64,000 bases of DNA from Streptomyces pseudovenezuelae. GTDB lineage: Bacteria; Actinomycetota; Actinomycetes; Streptomycetales; Streptomycetaceae. Positions 31,769 to 40,581 of this stretch are shown here, piece after piece (position 1 is the first letter of the stretch; every line of letters starts with the position of its first letter). The notes beneath the pieces were generated by a model. It did not search any database, was not told the origin of the DNA, and saw nothing but the letters and a program-made list of their open reading frames with translations. The translations under genes and the position numbers were made by a program. The DNA lies in NCBI RefSeq assembly GCF_029892565.1, contig NZ_JARXVH010000015.1:62001-126000 (forward strand), given 5' to 3'.

Positions 31769-32167
31769 TCACCCGGGCACCGCCAGTTCGAACCACACCG
31801 TCTTGCCCGCCTCGCCGGGGCGGGTGCCCCAGCGACGCGAGGAGAGGGCTACCAGCTGCAGACCCCGGCCGCTCTCGTCCTCGGCGCGGGCCACGCGCTC
31901 GCGGGGCGGGTCCGGGAGCGGGTCGGAGACCTCCACGAGGAGTACGTCGCCGAGCCGCTCGGGACGGACCAGGCGGACGCCGATGGGGCCGGTGGCGTGC
32001 CGCAGGGAGTTGGTCACCAGCTCGCTGACCAGCAGCGCGGCGAGGTCACCCAGGGCGTCGAGGTCCCATTCGTGCAGCTGACGGCGGACAGCGGCACGGG
32101 CACTGCGGACGGCGCCCGGCTCCGCGGGAAAGCTCCACTCGGCACCCTCGCCTTCGGTGTCGCTCAC
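31769..32167 (-). CDS. Anti-sigma factor-type ATP-binding protein (HATPase_c_2)
   Basis: 132-aa serine kinase of the RsbW/SpoIIAB-like group. N-box LVSELVTNSLRHATG (~45-59) and G-box EDESGRGLQLVALSSRRWG are intact, ending in KTVWFELAVPG. The C-terminal segment closely resembles that of the phosphatase at 28736-31438, as though the two kinase domains derive from a duplication. GTG start at 32167, with GGGAA about ten bases upstream. Its sigma or anti-anti-sigma partner is not in this window. Confidence 0.85.
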   Translation of the reverse strand: MSDTEGEGAEWSFPAEPGAVRSARAAVRRQLHEWDLDALGDLAALLVSELVTNSLRHATGPIGVRLVRPERLGDVLLVEVSDPLPDPPRERVARAEDESGRGLQLVALSSRRWGTRPGEAGKTVWFELAVPG

Positions 32168-32354
32168 GCCGATCACTTCCCAGGCCGACAAGACCACCCA
32201 TGTCCGGTTTCGTGGGGTTAATGGGCACATACCCGATATTCGACGCCCGGTACCGCGCGCAGCGGCGCACTGTGGCACGAACGGCGTAGGGGGCGCCCCG
32301 ACCCGCGCCCCGGTATCGGCGCGCGCCCGCCTCTCACCCCACCCTCTTCCCCCA

Positions 32355-32768
32355 CTACTCGGACGCGTACCCCGTCACGAGCCGGGCAGCCACTTCCCGG
32401 ACGGCGGGCACGTCGGGGTCGAGCCAGTCCACGTCCCAGAGCTCGCCGGGGCTCAGCCAGCGCAGCTCGTCGTGATCTTCGAGGGGCTTCGGGCCGGCGG
32501 AGCCGGGGAGCAGGCGGGCGGTCCACACCTGGAGGGCGTACGGCGGGCGCAGGGGCCACTGTCCGGGGACGCGCTCGACGGGTTCGGCGTCCACGCCGAG
32601 TTCCTCGCGCAGCTCGCGCACCAGGGCCGCCTCGGGCGCCTCGCCCTCCTCGACCTTGCCGCCGGGAAGCTCCCAGCGTCCGGCGAGTTCGGGGGGCGCG
32701 CTGCGGCGCGCGGCGAGCAGGCGACCGCCGTCGAGCAGGGCGGCCCCCACCACGATCCGTTCCGTCAT
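32355..32768 (-). CDS. Nudix hydrolase, MutT-like
   Basis: 137-aa pyrophosphohydrolase. The Nudix box is complete (GGKVEEGEAPEAALVRELREELGV, ~36-59: G, E, REL and EE in register), after the MutT-style opening IVVGAALLDGGRLLAARRSAPPELAGRWELPGG. Probably cleans oxidised nucleotides (8-oxo-dGTP); substrate not provable from sequence. ATG 32768. Confidence 0.88.
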   Translation of the reverse strand: MTERIVVGAALLDGGRLLAARRSAPPELAGRWELPGGKVEEGEAPEAALVRELREELGVDAEPVERVPGQWPLRPPYALQVWTARLLPGSAGPKPLEDHDELRWLSPGELWDVDWLDPDVPAVREVAARLVTGYASE

Positions 32769-32831
32769 GCGCGGGAGCCTACGGGAGCCCGGAGGCCGGG
32801 ACTGCCCGGGAGATCGGCCCGGTGATGGGCC

Positions 32832-33032
32832 TCAGTTGGCGGTGCTGGTGCCGCTCTGTCCGTTCTGGCCGACCTGCTCGACCCAGTAGAGCTGCTTGTG
32901 GCCGCGGTCGTCGAGGCTGTCCGCGATCTTCTGGGCCTCGGCCCGGGTCGCGTACCTGCCGACGCGGTAGCGATTGCCGTTGTCGTCCTGCCGTATGACG
33001 AGCCAAGGAAGAGTGATCGTGCCGTCGTTCAT
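32832..33032 (-). CDS. Small SPOR-like protein
   Basis: 66-aa protein; ATG 33032 with a strong GGAGGGG site. The segment LPWLVIRQDDNGNRYRVGRYATRAEAQKIADSL resembles the repeat of SPOR domains, which bind denuded peptidoglycan, but the protein lacks any signal peptide or membrane segment, so a cytoplasmic role is likely. Families of this length are common in Streptomyces as I recall. Confidence 0.75.
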   Translation of the reverse strand: MNDGTITLPWLVIRQDDNGNRYRVGRYATRAEAQKIADSLDDRGHKQLYWVEQVGQNGQSGTSTAN

Positions 33033-33347
33033 CAAGCCCCACCCCTCCTTCCCACCCCAGCAGCTCCGCCGCCCGCCCGCGGCTCGTGCCGTGCCCCGCC
33101 CGCTAAGGAAACCGCAATCTGCATATGCCCGAGCCTACGCCTAACCTTCACGCAGCGAATACGGCTTTTCACAAAGAGGTACGCAACCGGCCAGAGCGAA
33201 GGGGGCGCGCGACACCGTACGCGCCGCCCACAGCCGCTGACGCATCCGGTCAGCGGCATATCGGGCGGCCGTGATCGACCTGCGAGAACGACCGGATTCC
33301 ACCGGCGGCCACCGGGGTCGCACCGGCGCGCGAAGGGGGTACGGGCC

Positions 33348-33367
33348 GGGCCCGCGGGGGCGGGCCC
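33348..33367 (-). terminator. Hairpin after GntR gene
   Basis: GGGCCCGC / GCGGGCCC with a GGGG loop, 15 bp beyond the GntR stop. The remaining 33033-33347 holds only the promoter region of the small SPOR-like gene. Confidence 0.65.
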
Positions 33368-33381
33368 CGCAAGGGTGTGCG

Positions 33382-34134
33382 CTACTTCACCGGCAGGTGG
33401 TACGCGATCCGGTAGCGATCGGCCGGGACCACCACGTCCGCGGTCTCGACGGGGCGGCCCGAGGCGTAGAACGTGCGCTGGATGACCAGGACGACATGTC
33501 CGGGCACGCCCCCCAGGGTGTGCAGCTCCTCGGCGAGGCCGGGGCGGGCGCCGACCTCCTCGGTGACGTTGTCCACGATCACGTCGATCGCCGCCATGCG
33601 CTCGACGACACCCATGCCGCCGAGCGGGCCCTCCTCGGGGAGCATCACCGGGGTGCGGCCGGTGACCGCGAGGGGCTCCCAGGAGGTGGACAGCATCATC
33701 ACCTCGCCGGCCTCCCGGAACACGTAGCGCGTGCACATCACGCGGTCGCCGGGGTGCAGCCCGAGCCGCTCGGCGACGGAGCCGCTCGCCTCGGCCTGCT
33801 CGCTGCGGGACTCCCAGGTCCCGCGGGTCTCGCCGTCGGCCTGCTCCTGGCGGAACGGTGTGGCCCCGCCGTCCGGGCGGTAGCCGGAGCGGGAGACGCT
33901 GCGCGGCACGGGACGCTCGCGCACGTACGTCCCCGAGCCGGAGCGGCCCTCGACCAGGCCCTCGGCCATCAGCACCTTGCGGGCCTCCAGCGCGACCGTG
34001 TCCGAGACGCCGTACTCCTCGCGGATCCGGGCCTGGGACGGCAGGCGGGTGTGCGGTGGCAGCGAACCGTCGGTGATCTTCTTGCGGAGATCACCCGCGA
34101 CGCGCAGGTACGCCGGCTGCTCACCGAAAGTCAC
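33382..34134 (-). CDS. GntR-family regulator (HutC/UTRA type)
   Basis: 250-aa transcription factor. Winged helix at ~8-72 (YLRVAGDLRKKITDGSLPPHTRLPSQARIREEYGVSDTVALEARKVLMAEGLVEGRSGSGTYV) and a C-terminal UTRA ligand domain (~95-245). GTG start at 34134 with GGGAG six bases upstream. Monocistronic. Effector and targets unknown; a possible autoregulatory site lies just upstream. Confidence 0.88.
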   Translation of the reverse strand: MTFGEQPAYLRVAGDLRKKITDGSLPPHTRLPSQARIREEYGVSDTVALEARKVLMAEGLVEGRSGSGTYVRERPVPRSVSRSGYRPDGGATPFRQEQADGETRGTWESRSEQAEASGSVAERLGLHPGDRVMCTRYVFREAGEVMMLSTSWEPLAVTGRTPVMLPEEGPLGGMGVVERMAAIDVIVDNVTEEVGARPGLAEELHTLGGVPGHVVLVIQRTFYASGRPVETADVVVPADRYRIAYHLPVK

Positions 34135-34149
34135 TGGCCGCTCCCATCA

Positions 34150-34162
34150 GGTTGTACAGACA
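34150..34162. promoter_or_regulatory. Possible GntR/HutC operator
   Basis: GGTTGTACAGAC, centred on TGTACA, fits the GT-x-TA-x-AC style of HutC-class sites and sits 16 bp upstream of the GntR start codon. Confidence 0.4.
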
Positions 34163-34281
34163 GCAACAGCGTGGCAACCGTGGGTTCGACCATGCAAGCA
34201 AAGGCCAGAGAATCACCCGATGTGATGACTTGTTCCGGGTGAAGCCTTTACGCAGGCACTTTCTCCCCGCTATAGGAGCCG

Positions 34282-35508
34282 TCACACCTCAAGGCCGGAG
34301 TCGCCTTCCCCGTCGCCCCCGCCGCCGCCCGCGTCCCCGTACGAGGGCGGGGTGGTGGCCAGGCCCAGAGCTTCGCGGGCGGTGAGGGAGCGGTCGGTGG
34401 TGGAGAGCGTCAGGATCCGGTCGTAGGACACGTAGAAGGCGTCCGCGTCCTCGGCCGTCGCGGCCCGGGCCCACTCCTTCTGGATCGTCCCGAGCTCCGC
34501 GGCGACCTTCCCGACCGGCTTGTCCACCCCGGCCGGCCAGCGGTGACCTCGCAGTTGCCGCGTCTCCTGGGTGAGCGCGGTCGCCATCCGGTCCGCCCAC
34601 TTCCGGTTGGCCGCGAGGTCGTCGTCGGGGCTGTCCACGGGCTGTGTGTCCATGGCCCTGTTCCCGATGTTGACGGCCGCGAGATAGGCGTGCTGGTCGG
34701 CGTCCAGGCTCGCCGCGTCGTTGCGCAGCGAGCCGGTCAGGCTCGCCGTCTCGTCGGTGTTGCCGAACACGCAGGTGATCTCGCGGTCGCCCAGCCGCCA
34801 GCTGTCCCGGGTCGGGGTCAGGTAGTAGATGTCGACGTAGTCCGGCACTGCCCAGAGGTCCATGGCGTAGTCGTAGCGGAGCGCGTAGCAGCGGGTGTCG
34901 GCGGTGTCGGTGACCTTGTCGTCCCCGGGGTAGGCGTCGGAGTCCGCGTACCCGGTCATCCGGACGGCGGCGAAGACCTCGCCGTCGTGCTCGCCCGCGC
35001 AGGTCACCTCGTCGACGTCGTAGGCGAAGCCCTCCAGGGAGCCGCTGGGGGCGTCGAAGCACTCGCCCTTCGTCAGCGTGTAGACGCTGCCGTTGTCGCG
35101 GGCGGTGTCCTTGAGGCCGCCCCACGCGTCGGTCAGACCGCCGGTGGCCAGTGCCAGCACCCACAGTGTGAGGCCGAAGGCCGACAGCGCGGACCCGGCG
35201 ACGGCCATCCCCCTGCCCCGCTCGCCCTTCCGCCGCATCTGCGCGAGCGCGACCAGCCCCAGCACGAGCCCGACGCCCGGGACGCAGCAGAGGATGCCGA
35301 GCACCAGGGAGGCGATGGCCACGCCGTTGACCGGGGGCGGCTGCCCGTACGGGGTGTAGCCGTGGCCCCAGGGCTGGTACGGGTAGCCGGGCGGGCTCTG
35401 GGGGTACGCCCCGGGGGCCGCGTACGGATACTGCCCGTACTGCCCCTGCGGGTACGGCCCTTGGGGGTCCTGGGGCTGCTGGGGCCCGGGGGGCGGGGGT
35501 ATGGACAA
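34282..35508 (-). CDS. DUF4190/septum-formation-like membrane protein
   Basis: 408 aa. A Pro/Gly/Tyr/Gln-rich cytoplasmic head (~1-60) precedes a DUF4190-type pair of membrane helices (GVAIASLVLGILCCVPGVGLVLGLVAL and GSALSAFGLTLWVLALAT). The extracytoplasmic part carries paired Cys (KGECFDAPSG, DEVTCAGEHDGEVFA, DTRCYALRY, EITCVFGN), as in the 'septum formation' family. TTG start at 35508 with AGGAG ten bases upstream. Function not established. Confidence 0.8.
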   Translation of the reverse strand: MSIPPPPGPQQPQDPQGPYPQGQYGQYPYAAPGAYPQSPPGYPYQPWGHGYTPYGQPPPVNGVAIASLVLGILCCVPGVGLVLGLVALAQMRRKGERGRGMAVAGSALSAFGLTLWVLALATGGLTDAWGGLKDTARDNGSVYTLTKGECFDAPSGSLEGFAYDVDEVTCAGEHDGEVFAAVRMTGYADSDAYPGDDKVTDTADTRCYALRYDYAMDLWAVPDYVDIYYLTPTRDSWRLGDREITCVFGNTDETASLTGSLRNDAASLDADQHAYLAAVNIGNRAMDTQPVDSPDDDLAANRKWADRMATALTQETRQLRGHRWPAGVDKPVGKVAAELGTIQKEWARAATAEDADAFYVSYDRILTLSTTDRSLTAREALGLATTPPSYGDAGGGGGDGEGDSGLEV

Positions 35509-35645
35509 AGGTGCCGCGCTCCTGGAGTGGGCTGTGCGGATGGAGGGCCGGGCCGATGGGGGCCGTACTGAACGGTCTTACGACTGGCGCATGGTAAGCG
35601 GGAGGTGGGCGGGGCGGAATGGGGCCCGGCCCTGGTCCGCACAGG

Positions 35646-37850
35646 TCAGTCCGTCGGCTCCGGCTCCGGGACCGGCTCGCCCGCCAGTCGGCGTTGCTCC
35701 TCCTCGACGATCCGGCGGGCGATGCCGCCGTCGGTGACGTCGATGGCGTCCGGGGTGGACTCGGCGGTGTCGCTGCGGCGGGCGTAGGCGTCGAAGAGGC
35801 GGGTCTTGTTCTCCAGGATGCGCAGCAGGCGTTCGTCCACGCTGTCGGTCGCGAGCAGGCGGTGCACCTGGACCGGGCGGACCTGGCCCATGCGGTGGGC
35901 ACGGGCCACGGCCTGGTGTTCCAGGGTGGGTTTGACCTGCGGCTCGCACAGGATGACCACGGACGCGGCCTGGAGGTTGAGCCCGACGCCGCCGGCCTCG
36001 ATCTGTGACAGCAGCACCGCGTGTCCGTCGGCGGCCGTGAACTCGTCGACCATCCGCTGCCGGCGGGCGGCCGGGACGGAGCCGGAGACCGGCCCGAACT
36101 GCGGCTCCGGCAGGGCCTGTCGGACCGTTTCCAGGACATCGCGGAAGTACGAGAACACGACCACCTTCAGGTCGTTCGCCGCGGCCTCCGCGACGAGTTC
36201 GCGCAGCCGCTGGAGCTTCGCGGACTTCTCGCCGCCGACGTACGCGGCCCTGCGCATCGCCATGAAGTTCCCCTCGGCGACGGCCGCGCGGTAGGCCGCC
36301 CGGTCCGCGGCGCCGAACGCCTCCCACTCGTCGACCTGGAGCAGCGCGGGAAGTTCGGTGAGCACGTCCTGCTGGTTGCGGCGCAGGTAGGCGGGGGCGA
36401 CGGACCTGCGGAAGGCGTACGGGCCGGCCACGGCGGCGCTGTCGCGTATCTGGGGGACCAGCTCGGGCCGCAGGTAGCGAACGAGGGTGCGGAACTCCTC
36501 GACGCGGTTCTCCATGGGGGTGCCGGTGAGGAACAGGACGCGGTCGCAGTGGCCGGTCCAGCCGGCGATCGCGCGGGCGCGGCGGGTGTCGGGGTTCTTC
36601 ACGTAGTGCGCCTCGTCGACGACGAGCATCGCGGGCTTGGTGCCGTTCGGAGCCGGCAGGGTGTGCAGCACGTCGAAGGTCGTGAGGGCGACGCCGCCGC
36701 GCTCGCGCCACTCGGCGTAGGCGTCCTGGCGGTCCGGGCCGTGCACCGGCAGGGCCCTGAGCGTGCTGCGGGACCGGATCTCGCGGGTCCAGTTGATCAG
36801 CACGCTGGCCGGGCAGACCACGAGGAAGTGGCTGTCCCCGCGCGCGGCGAGGTGGGCCAGCGCGGCGATGGCCTGGACGGTCTTGCCCAGGCCCATCTCG
36901 TCGCCGAGGACGACCCGGCGCTGGGCGAGCGCGAAGCGGGCGCCGAAGGACTGGTAGCCGCGCAGCGAGACCCTGCGGTGGGTGTCGTCGAGCGGCTGGG
37001 AGCGCACCCGCTCGGCCACGTCCGCCGGCAGGAAGCCCTCGGCGGCGGCCTCGTCGGTGCGGTGCTCGCCGGTCTCGGCGAGCTGGCTGTAGTACTCGGC
37101 GGAGCGCAGTTCGAAGTCGACCCAGGCCTCGATGTCGGCGGCCGGGCCGCGCAGCAGGTCGGTGGAGGCCTGGGCCAGTTGGAGGCCGGTGCTTCTTGCG
37201 GCGGGCCCGCTGGTCAGCTCGCGCAGCTCCGCCGTCGCCGCGAGGGCGGCCTCCCTGCGGCGGCGGCCGGCGAGCGCGAGGCGCACTCTGCTCGTCGCCG
37301 GGCGGGCGGCGGGCAGCAGTTCGCGGAGTCTGCGGTCGAGGCGAGCAGCGGTGTCCACGGCCCGGCGCAGCTCGGGTCCGGCCTCGACCAGCCGGTGCAG
37401 GGCGACGACGAGGGCGGTGGTGCGGGGTTCGGGATGATCGACGTCGACCCGGACCGCGACGGTCTGCTCGACCTCACGGGCGATCTGGCGTGCGGCGGCG
37501 AGTACTTGGTCGGCGGTCTGCGCGCCGACCCCTGGGATCTGGCGCAGGTCGTAACGGCTCGCCTCGTGCACCGCGCGCACGGAGGTCAGCCCGGCCGCCT
37601 CGACGGCCGCCAGCCGCAGCCGGCCCTCGGTGGCGTCCTTGAGCCGGGCGACCGGGATGGACCCGAGCGCCTCGGCGACGAGCTCGTCCCGGAGCGGCGC
37701 CAGCGCGGAACGGACCGCCTCCAGCGCGCGGGCGTGATCGTCGAGCACGGCACGAGCGGCCCCGTACAGCCGCGTACCCTCCGCGAACACCCCCCGGGCC
37801 CGCCGCCCCACCGGCGCCTCCGCCCCCACCACCTCCTCGCCCCGCGCCAT
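35646..37850 (-). CDS. SNF2-family DEAD/DEAH helicase
   Basis: Superfamily 2 ATPase (734 aa) that remodels nucleic acid-protein complexes. Start at ATG 37850 (MARGEEVVG) with GAGGGG upstream. A helical N-terminal region (~1-270) contains a helix-hairpin-helix-like LRQIPGVGAQTADQVLAAA. The helicase core follows: Walker A GDEMGLGKTVQ, DEAH motif VVDEAHYVKN, LTGTPMEN (motif III), VVVFSYF, and the C-terminal SQIEAGGVGLNLQAAS and AVARAHRMGQVRPVQVHRL (motif VI). Role in repair or transcription is inferred from family. Confidence 0.92.
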   Translation of the reverse strand: MARGEEVVGAEAPVGRRARGVFAEGTRLYGAARAVLDDHARALEAVRSALAPLRDELVAEALGSIPVARLKDATEGRLRLAAVEAAGLTSVRAVHEASRYDLRQIPGVGAQTADQVLAAARQIAREVEQTVAVRVDVDHPEPRTTALVVALHRLVEAGPELRRAVDTAARLDRRLRELLPAARPATSRVRLALAGRRRREAALAATAELRELTSGPAARSTGLQLAQASTDLLRGPAADIEAWVDFELRSAEYYSQLAETGEHRTDEAAAEGFLPADVAERVRSQPLDDTHRRVSLRGYQSFGARFALAQRRVVLGDEMGLGKTVQAIAALAHLAARGDSHFLVVCPASVLINWTREIRSRSTLRALPVHGPDRQDAYAEWRERGGVALTTFDVLHTLPAPNGTKPAMLVVDEAHYVKNPDTRRARAIAGWTGHCDRVLFLTGTPMENRVEEFRTLVRYLRPELVPQIRDSAAVAGPYAFRRSVAPAYLRRNQQDVLTELPALLQVDEWEAFGAADRAAYRAAVAEGNFMAMRRAAYVGGEKSAKLQRLRELVAEAAANDLKVVVFSYFRDVLETVRQALPEPQFGPVSGSVPAARRQRMVDEFTAADGHAVLLSQIEAGGVGLNLQAASVVILCEPQVKPTLEHQAVARAHRMGQVRPVQVHRLLATDSVDERLLRILENKTRLFDAYARRSDTAESTPDAIDVTDGGIARRIVEEEQRRLAGEPVPEPEPTD

Positions 37851-38090
37851 TCCGCCCCTCATCCGCCGTCCACCCCGATACGCCCATCTTGACACCGGGG
37901 ACTGACAACGGGGATGGGTTGGGGACGAGGGGGTTGCGCGGTGGTTGGAGGGTGGGGATGGGGGCCGACCACCGACACCACCACGATCCGCCCCCTCCAG
38001 TCTCACCCCGGAAGCGACAGCGCGAGTCGGACCAGTGGTGGCAGTCTCAGTGGGCGCCCGGCAGTGTGGGGCCGCCCGTCCGCGGAGCCC

Positions 38091-38915
38091 TCAATCGCGA
38101 AATCCCGTCGCCCTGGTGCGCTTCTGCCAGGTCTCGACCTCCTCGCGCACCTGGTCGAGGTGGTCGAGGACCGCGCTGACGCCGTCCTCGCCGAGAGGCA
38201 GGTGGAGAGGGGTACTGCCCGATTCCAGGGCGGCCAGGATCAGGGTCGCCGCCCTGGCCGGGTCGCCGGCCTCGTTGTCGAAGCCGGCCTTCACCATCGC
38301 GCGCGTGCCGCCCACCGTGGCGTACGTGCCGCTGTCGGCGCTGGCCCGCGTCCCTTCGTACAACGACGTACGGAAGGAACCCGGCTCCACGACGAGGACC
38401 TTGATGCCGTACTCCGCGACCTCGCCCGCGAGCGCCTCGGACATGCCCTCCAGGGCGAACTTGCTGCCGCTGTACGCCGAGAAGCCGGGGTAGGAGGTCT
38501 GGCCGCCCAGGCTGCTCATCTGCACGATCGCGCCCGAGCGCCGCTCGCGCATGTGGGGCAGGACCGCGCGGACCAGGGCCGCGGGGCCGAACACGTGCAC
38601 GTCGAAGAGGTCGCGCAGTTCCTCGTCGGTGGTCTCCTCGAAGGCGCCGACGTGACCGCGGCCCGCGTTGTTGACCAGGACGTCGATCCGTCCGTGCCGT
38701 GCCACCACGTCCCGTACGGCGGGCTCCGCGGCGGCCGTGTCGGCGACGTCCAGCCGTAGCGCCTCCACCTGGTCGGGATGGGCGGCCACGAGGTCGGCCA
38801 TGGCCTCGGGCCGTCGCGCCGCGCCGATCACCACATCGCCGTCGGCCACGGCCGTCTCCACGAGCGCCCGTCCGAGCCCGCTGCTCGCGCCGGTCACCAG
38901 CCACACCTTGTTCAT
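38091..38915 (-). CDS. SDR-family oxidoreductase
   Basis: 274-aa short-chain dehydrogenase. Start at ATG 38915 with GGAGAG upstream. NAD(P) motif TGASSGLG (~8-15), NNAG (~84), catalytic Ser MSSLGG and YSGSK (Y-x3-K). Divergently transcribed from the LysR gene, an arrangement in which the regulator usually controls the neighbour. Substrate unknown. Confidence 0.88.
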   Translation of the reverse strand: MNKVWLVTGASSGLGRALVETAVADGDVVIGAARRPEAMADLVAAHPDQVEALRLDVADTAAAEPAVRDVVARHGRIDVLVNNAGRGHVGAFEETTDEELRDLFDVHVFGPAALVRAVLPHMRERRSGAIVQMSSLGGQTSYPGFSAYSGSKFALEGMSEALAGEVAEYGIKVLVVEPGSFRTSLYEGTRASADSGTYATVGGTRAMVKAGFDNEAGDPARAATLILAALESGSTPLHLPLGEDGVSAVLDHLDQVREEVETWQKRTRATGFRD

Positions 38916-38996
38916 GTCGCTCTCCGTCCCTGGGTTGTCCGTGAACCACCGTGCCGCCCAGGGGAGTTGCCCGTCCAAGACCTTCGGTGATAACCG

Positions 38997-39905
38997 ATGG
39001 ACATGACCACGGACGTCCATGTGCGGGACCTGCGCTACTTCGTCACGGTGGCCGAGGAACTGCACTTCACGCGCGCGGCCGAGCTGCTGTACGTCTCCCA
39101 GCCCGCGCTGAGCAAGCAGATCCGGGCCCTGGAACGGCAGTTGGGCGTCGAGCTGCTGCGCCGCGACCGGCACGGGGTCGCGCTCACCGCCGCCGGTGCC
39201 GCGCTACTGCCGTACGCCCGGCGGGTGTTGGCCGACTGGGCCGAGGGCGCGGTCGCGGTGGCCGAGGCGCGGGCCGCGCAGCGCAGCACGCTGGTGGTGG
39301 GCATGAGCACCAGTCCGGGCCGGGGCGGCCTGCTCCCCGCGATCCGCTCCCGTTTCACGGCCGCGCACCCCGAGGCGGTGGTCCGGCTGCGCCAGGTGAG
39401 TTGGGACGACCCGACCGCGGGCCTGGCGGCCGGGGACGCCGATGTCGCCTTCGTCTGGCTGCCGTTGCCGGACGAGGCACGCTACGCGTGGACGGTCGTC
39501 GCCGAGGAGCCCCGCCTGGTCGCCCTCCCCCGCGCCCACCCGCTGGCCGCCCGCGACGAGATCGACTTCGCCGACCTGGCCGACGAACCCTTCCTCGCCC
39601 TCCCGCACAGCGCCGGCCCGCTGCGCGACTACTGGCTCGCCCTGCCCGACCGCGGCGACCGCCCGCCCCGGATCGGCGCGGAGGTGGCCGGCACGGAGGA
39701 GACGTACGAGGCCCTCGTCGCGGGCCTGGGCATCTGCCTCGTCGCGACGGGCAACGCCCCGCTGATCACCCTGGGCGACGTCGTCACCCGCCCGGTCCGC
39801 GGCATCTCCCCCAGCCACTACGCCCTCGCCTGGCGCAGGGACGACGACAGAGCGCTGGTACGGGCGTACGCGGAGGCCTGTCGGCGGGTGACGGGTGACG
39901 GGTGA
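38997..39905 (+). CDS. LysR-family transcriptional regulator
   Basis: 302 aa. Helix-turn-helix at ~8-68 (LRYFVTVAEELHFTRAAELLYVSQPALSKQIRALERQLGVELL) and a periplasmic-binding-like effector domain from ~95. It starts 81 bp from the divergent SDR gene, so that spacer probably contains its operator. ATG 38997 chosen; ATG 39003 is also possible. Confidence 0.88.
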   Translation: MDMTTDVHVRDLRYFVTVAEELHFTRAAELLYVSQPALSKQIRALERQLGVELLRRDRHGVALTAAGAALLPYARRVLADWAEGAVAVAEARAAQRSTLVVGMSTSPGRGGLLPAIRSRFTAAHPEAVVRLRQVSWDDPTAGLAAGDADVAFVWLPLPDEARYAWTVVAEEPRLVALPRAHPLAARDEIDFADLADEPFLALPHSAGPLRDYWLALPDRGDRPPRIGAEVAGTEETYEALVAGLGICLVATGNAPLITLGDVVTRPVRGISPSHYALAWRRDDDRALVRAYAEACRRVTGDG

Positions 39906-39912
39906 CGCGCGG

Positions 39913-40581
39913 CTACGGCTTGGCCCGCACCAGCCCGGCGTCGTACGCCATGATCACCGCCTGGATGCGGTCGCGGGCGCCGATCTTGGCGAGGACCCGG
40001 CCGACGTGCTTCTTGACCGTGGACTCGGTGAGGACCAGGTGGTCGGCGATCTCCGTGTTGGTCCAGCCCTGGGCGATGGCGACGAGGACCTCGCGTTCGC
40101 GGTCGCTGAGGGTGCGCAGCACGGGGTGGTCCGGGGCGGGCGGGTCGGCGGGGGCGAGGACCTGGTGGGCGTAGGCGTCCAGGAGGCGGCGGGTCAGGCG
40201 GGGGGCCACGACGGCGTCGCCGGTGGCGACCGCGCGGATGCCGGCGACGAGTTCCTCGGGGCGGGCGTCCTTGAGCAGGAAGCCGCTGGCGCCGGCCCGC
40301 AGGCCCTCGTAGGCGTACTCGTCGAGGTCGAAGGTGGTCACGATGAGGATGCGGGTGCGGCCGCCCGCGGCGACGATCCGGCGGGTGGCCTCCAGGCCGT
40401 CCATGCCGGGCATGCGGATGTCCATGAGGACGACGTCGGGGCGGAGTTCGGCGGCCATCCGGACGGCCTCGGCGCCGTGCTCGGACTCCCCGACCGCGTA
40501 CAGGCCCGGGGTCCCCTCGATGAGCATGCGGACGCCCATGCGCTGGAGCGGCTGGTCGTCGGCGATGAGCACGGTGGTCAT
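39913..40581 (-). CDS. NarL/FixJ-type response regulator
   Basis: 222 aa. A complete receiver (acidic pair in LIADDQ, phospho-Asp in VVLMDIRMPG, Lys in LLKDARPEE) and LuxR-type DNA-binding domain (LSDREREVLVAIAQGWTNTEIADHLVLTESTVKKHVGRVLAKIG). The ATG overlaps the kinase stop (ATGA), so the pair is translationally coupled. Last gene of the ABC/two-component operon. Confidence 0.93.
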   Translation of the reverse strand: MTTVLIADDQPLQRMGVRMLIEGTPGLYAVGESEHGAEAVRMAAELRPDVVLMDIRMPGMDGLEATRRIVAAGGRTRILIVTTFDLDEYAYEGLRAGASGFLLKDARPEELVAGIRAVATGDAVVAPRLTRRLLDAYAHQVLAPADPPAPDHPVLRTLSDREREVLVAIAQGWTNTEIADHLVLTESTVKKHVGRVLAKIGARDRIQAVIMAYDAGLVRAKP

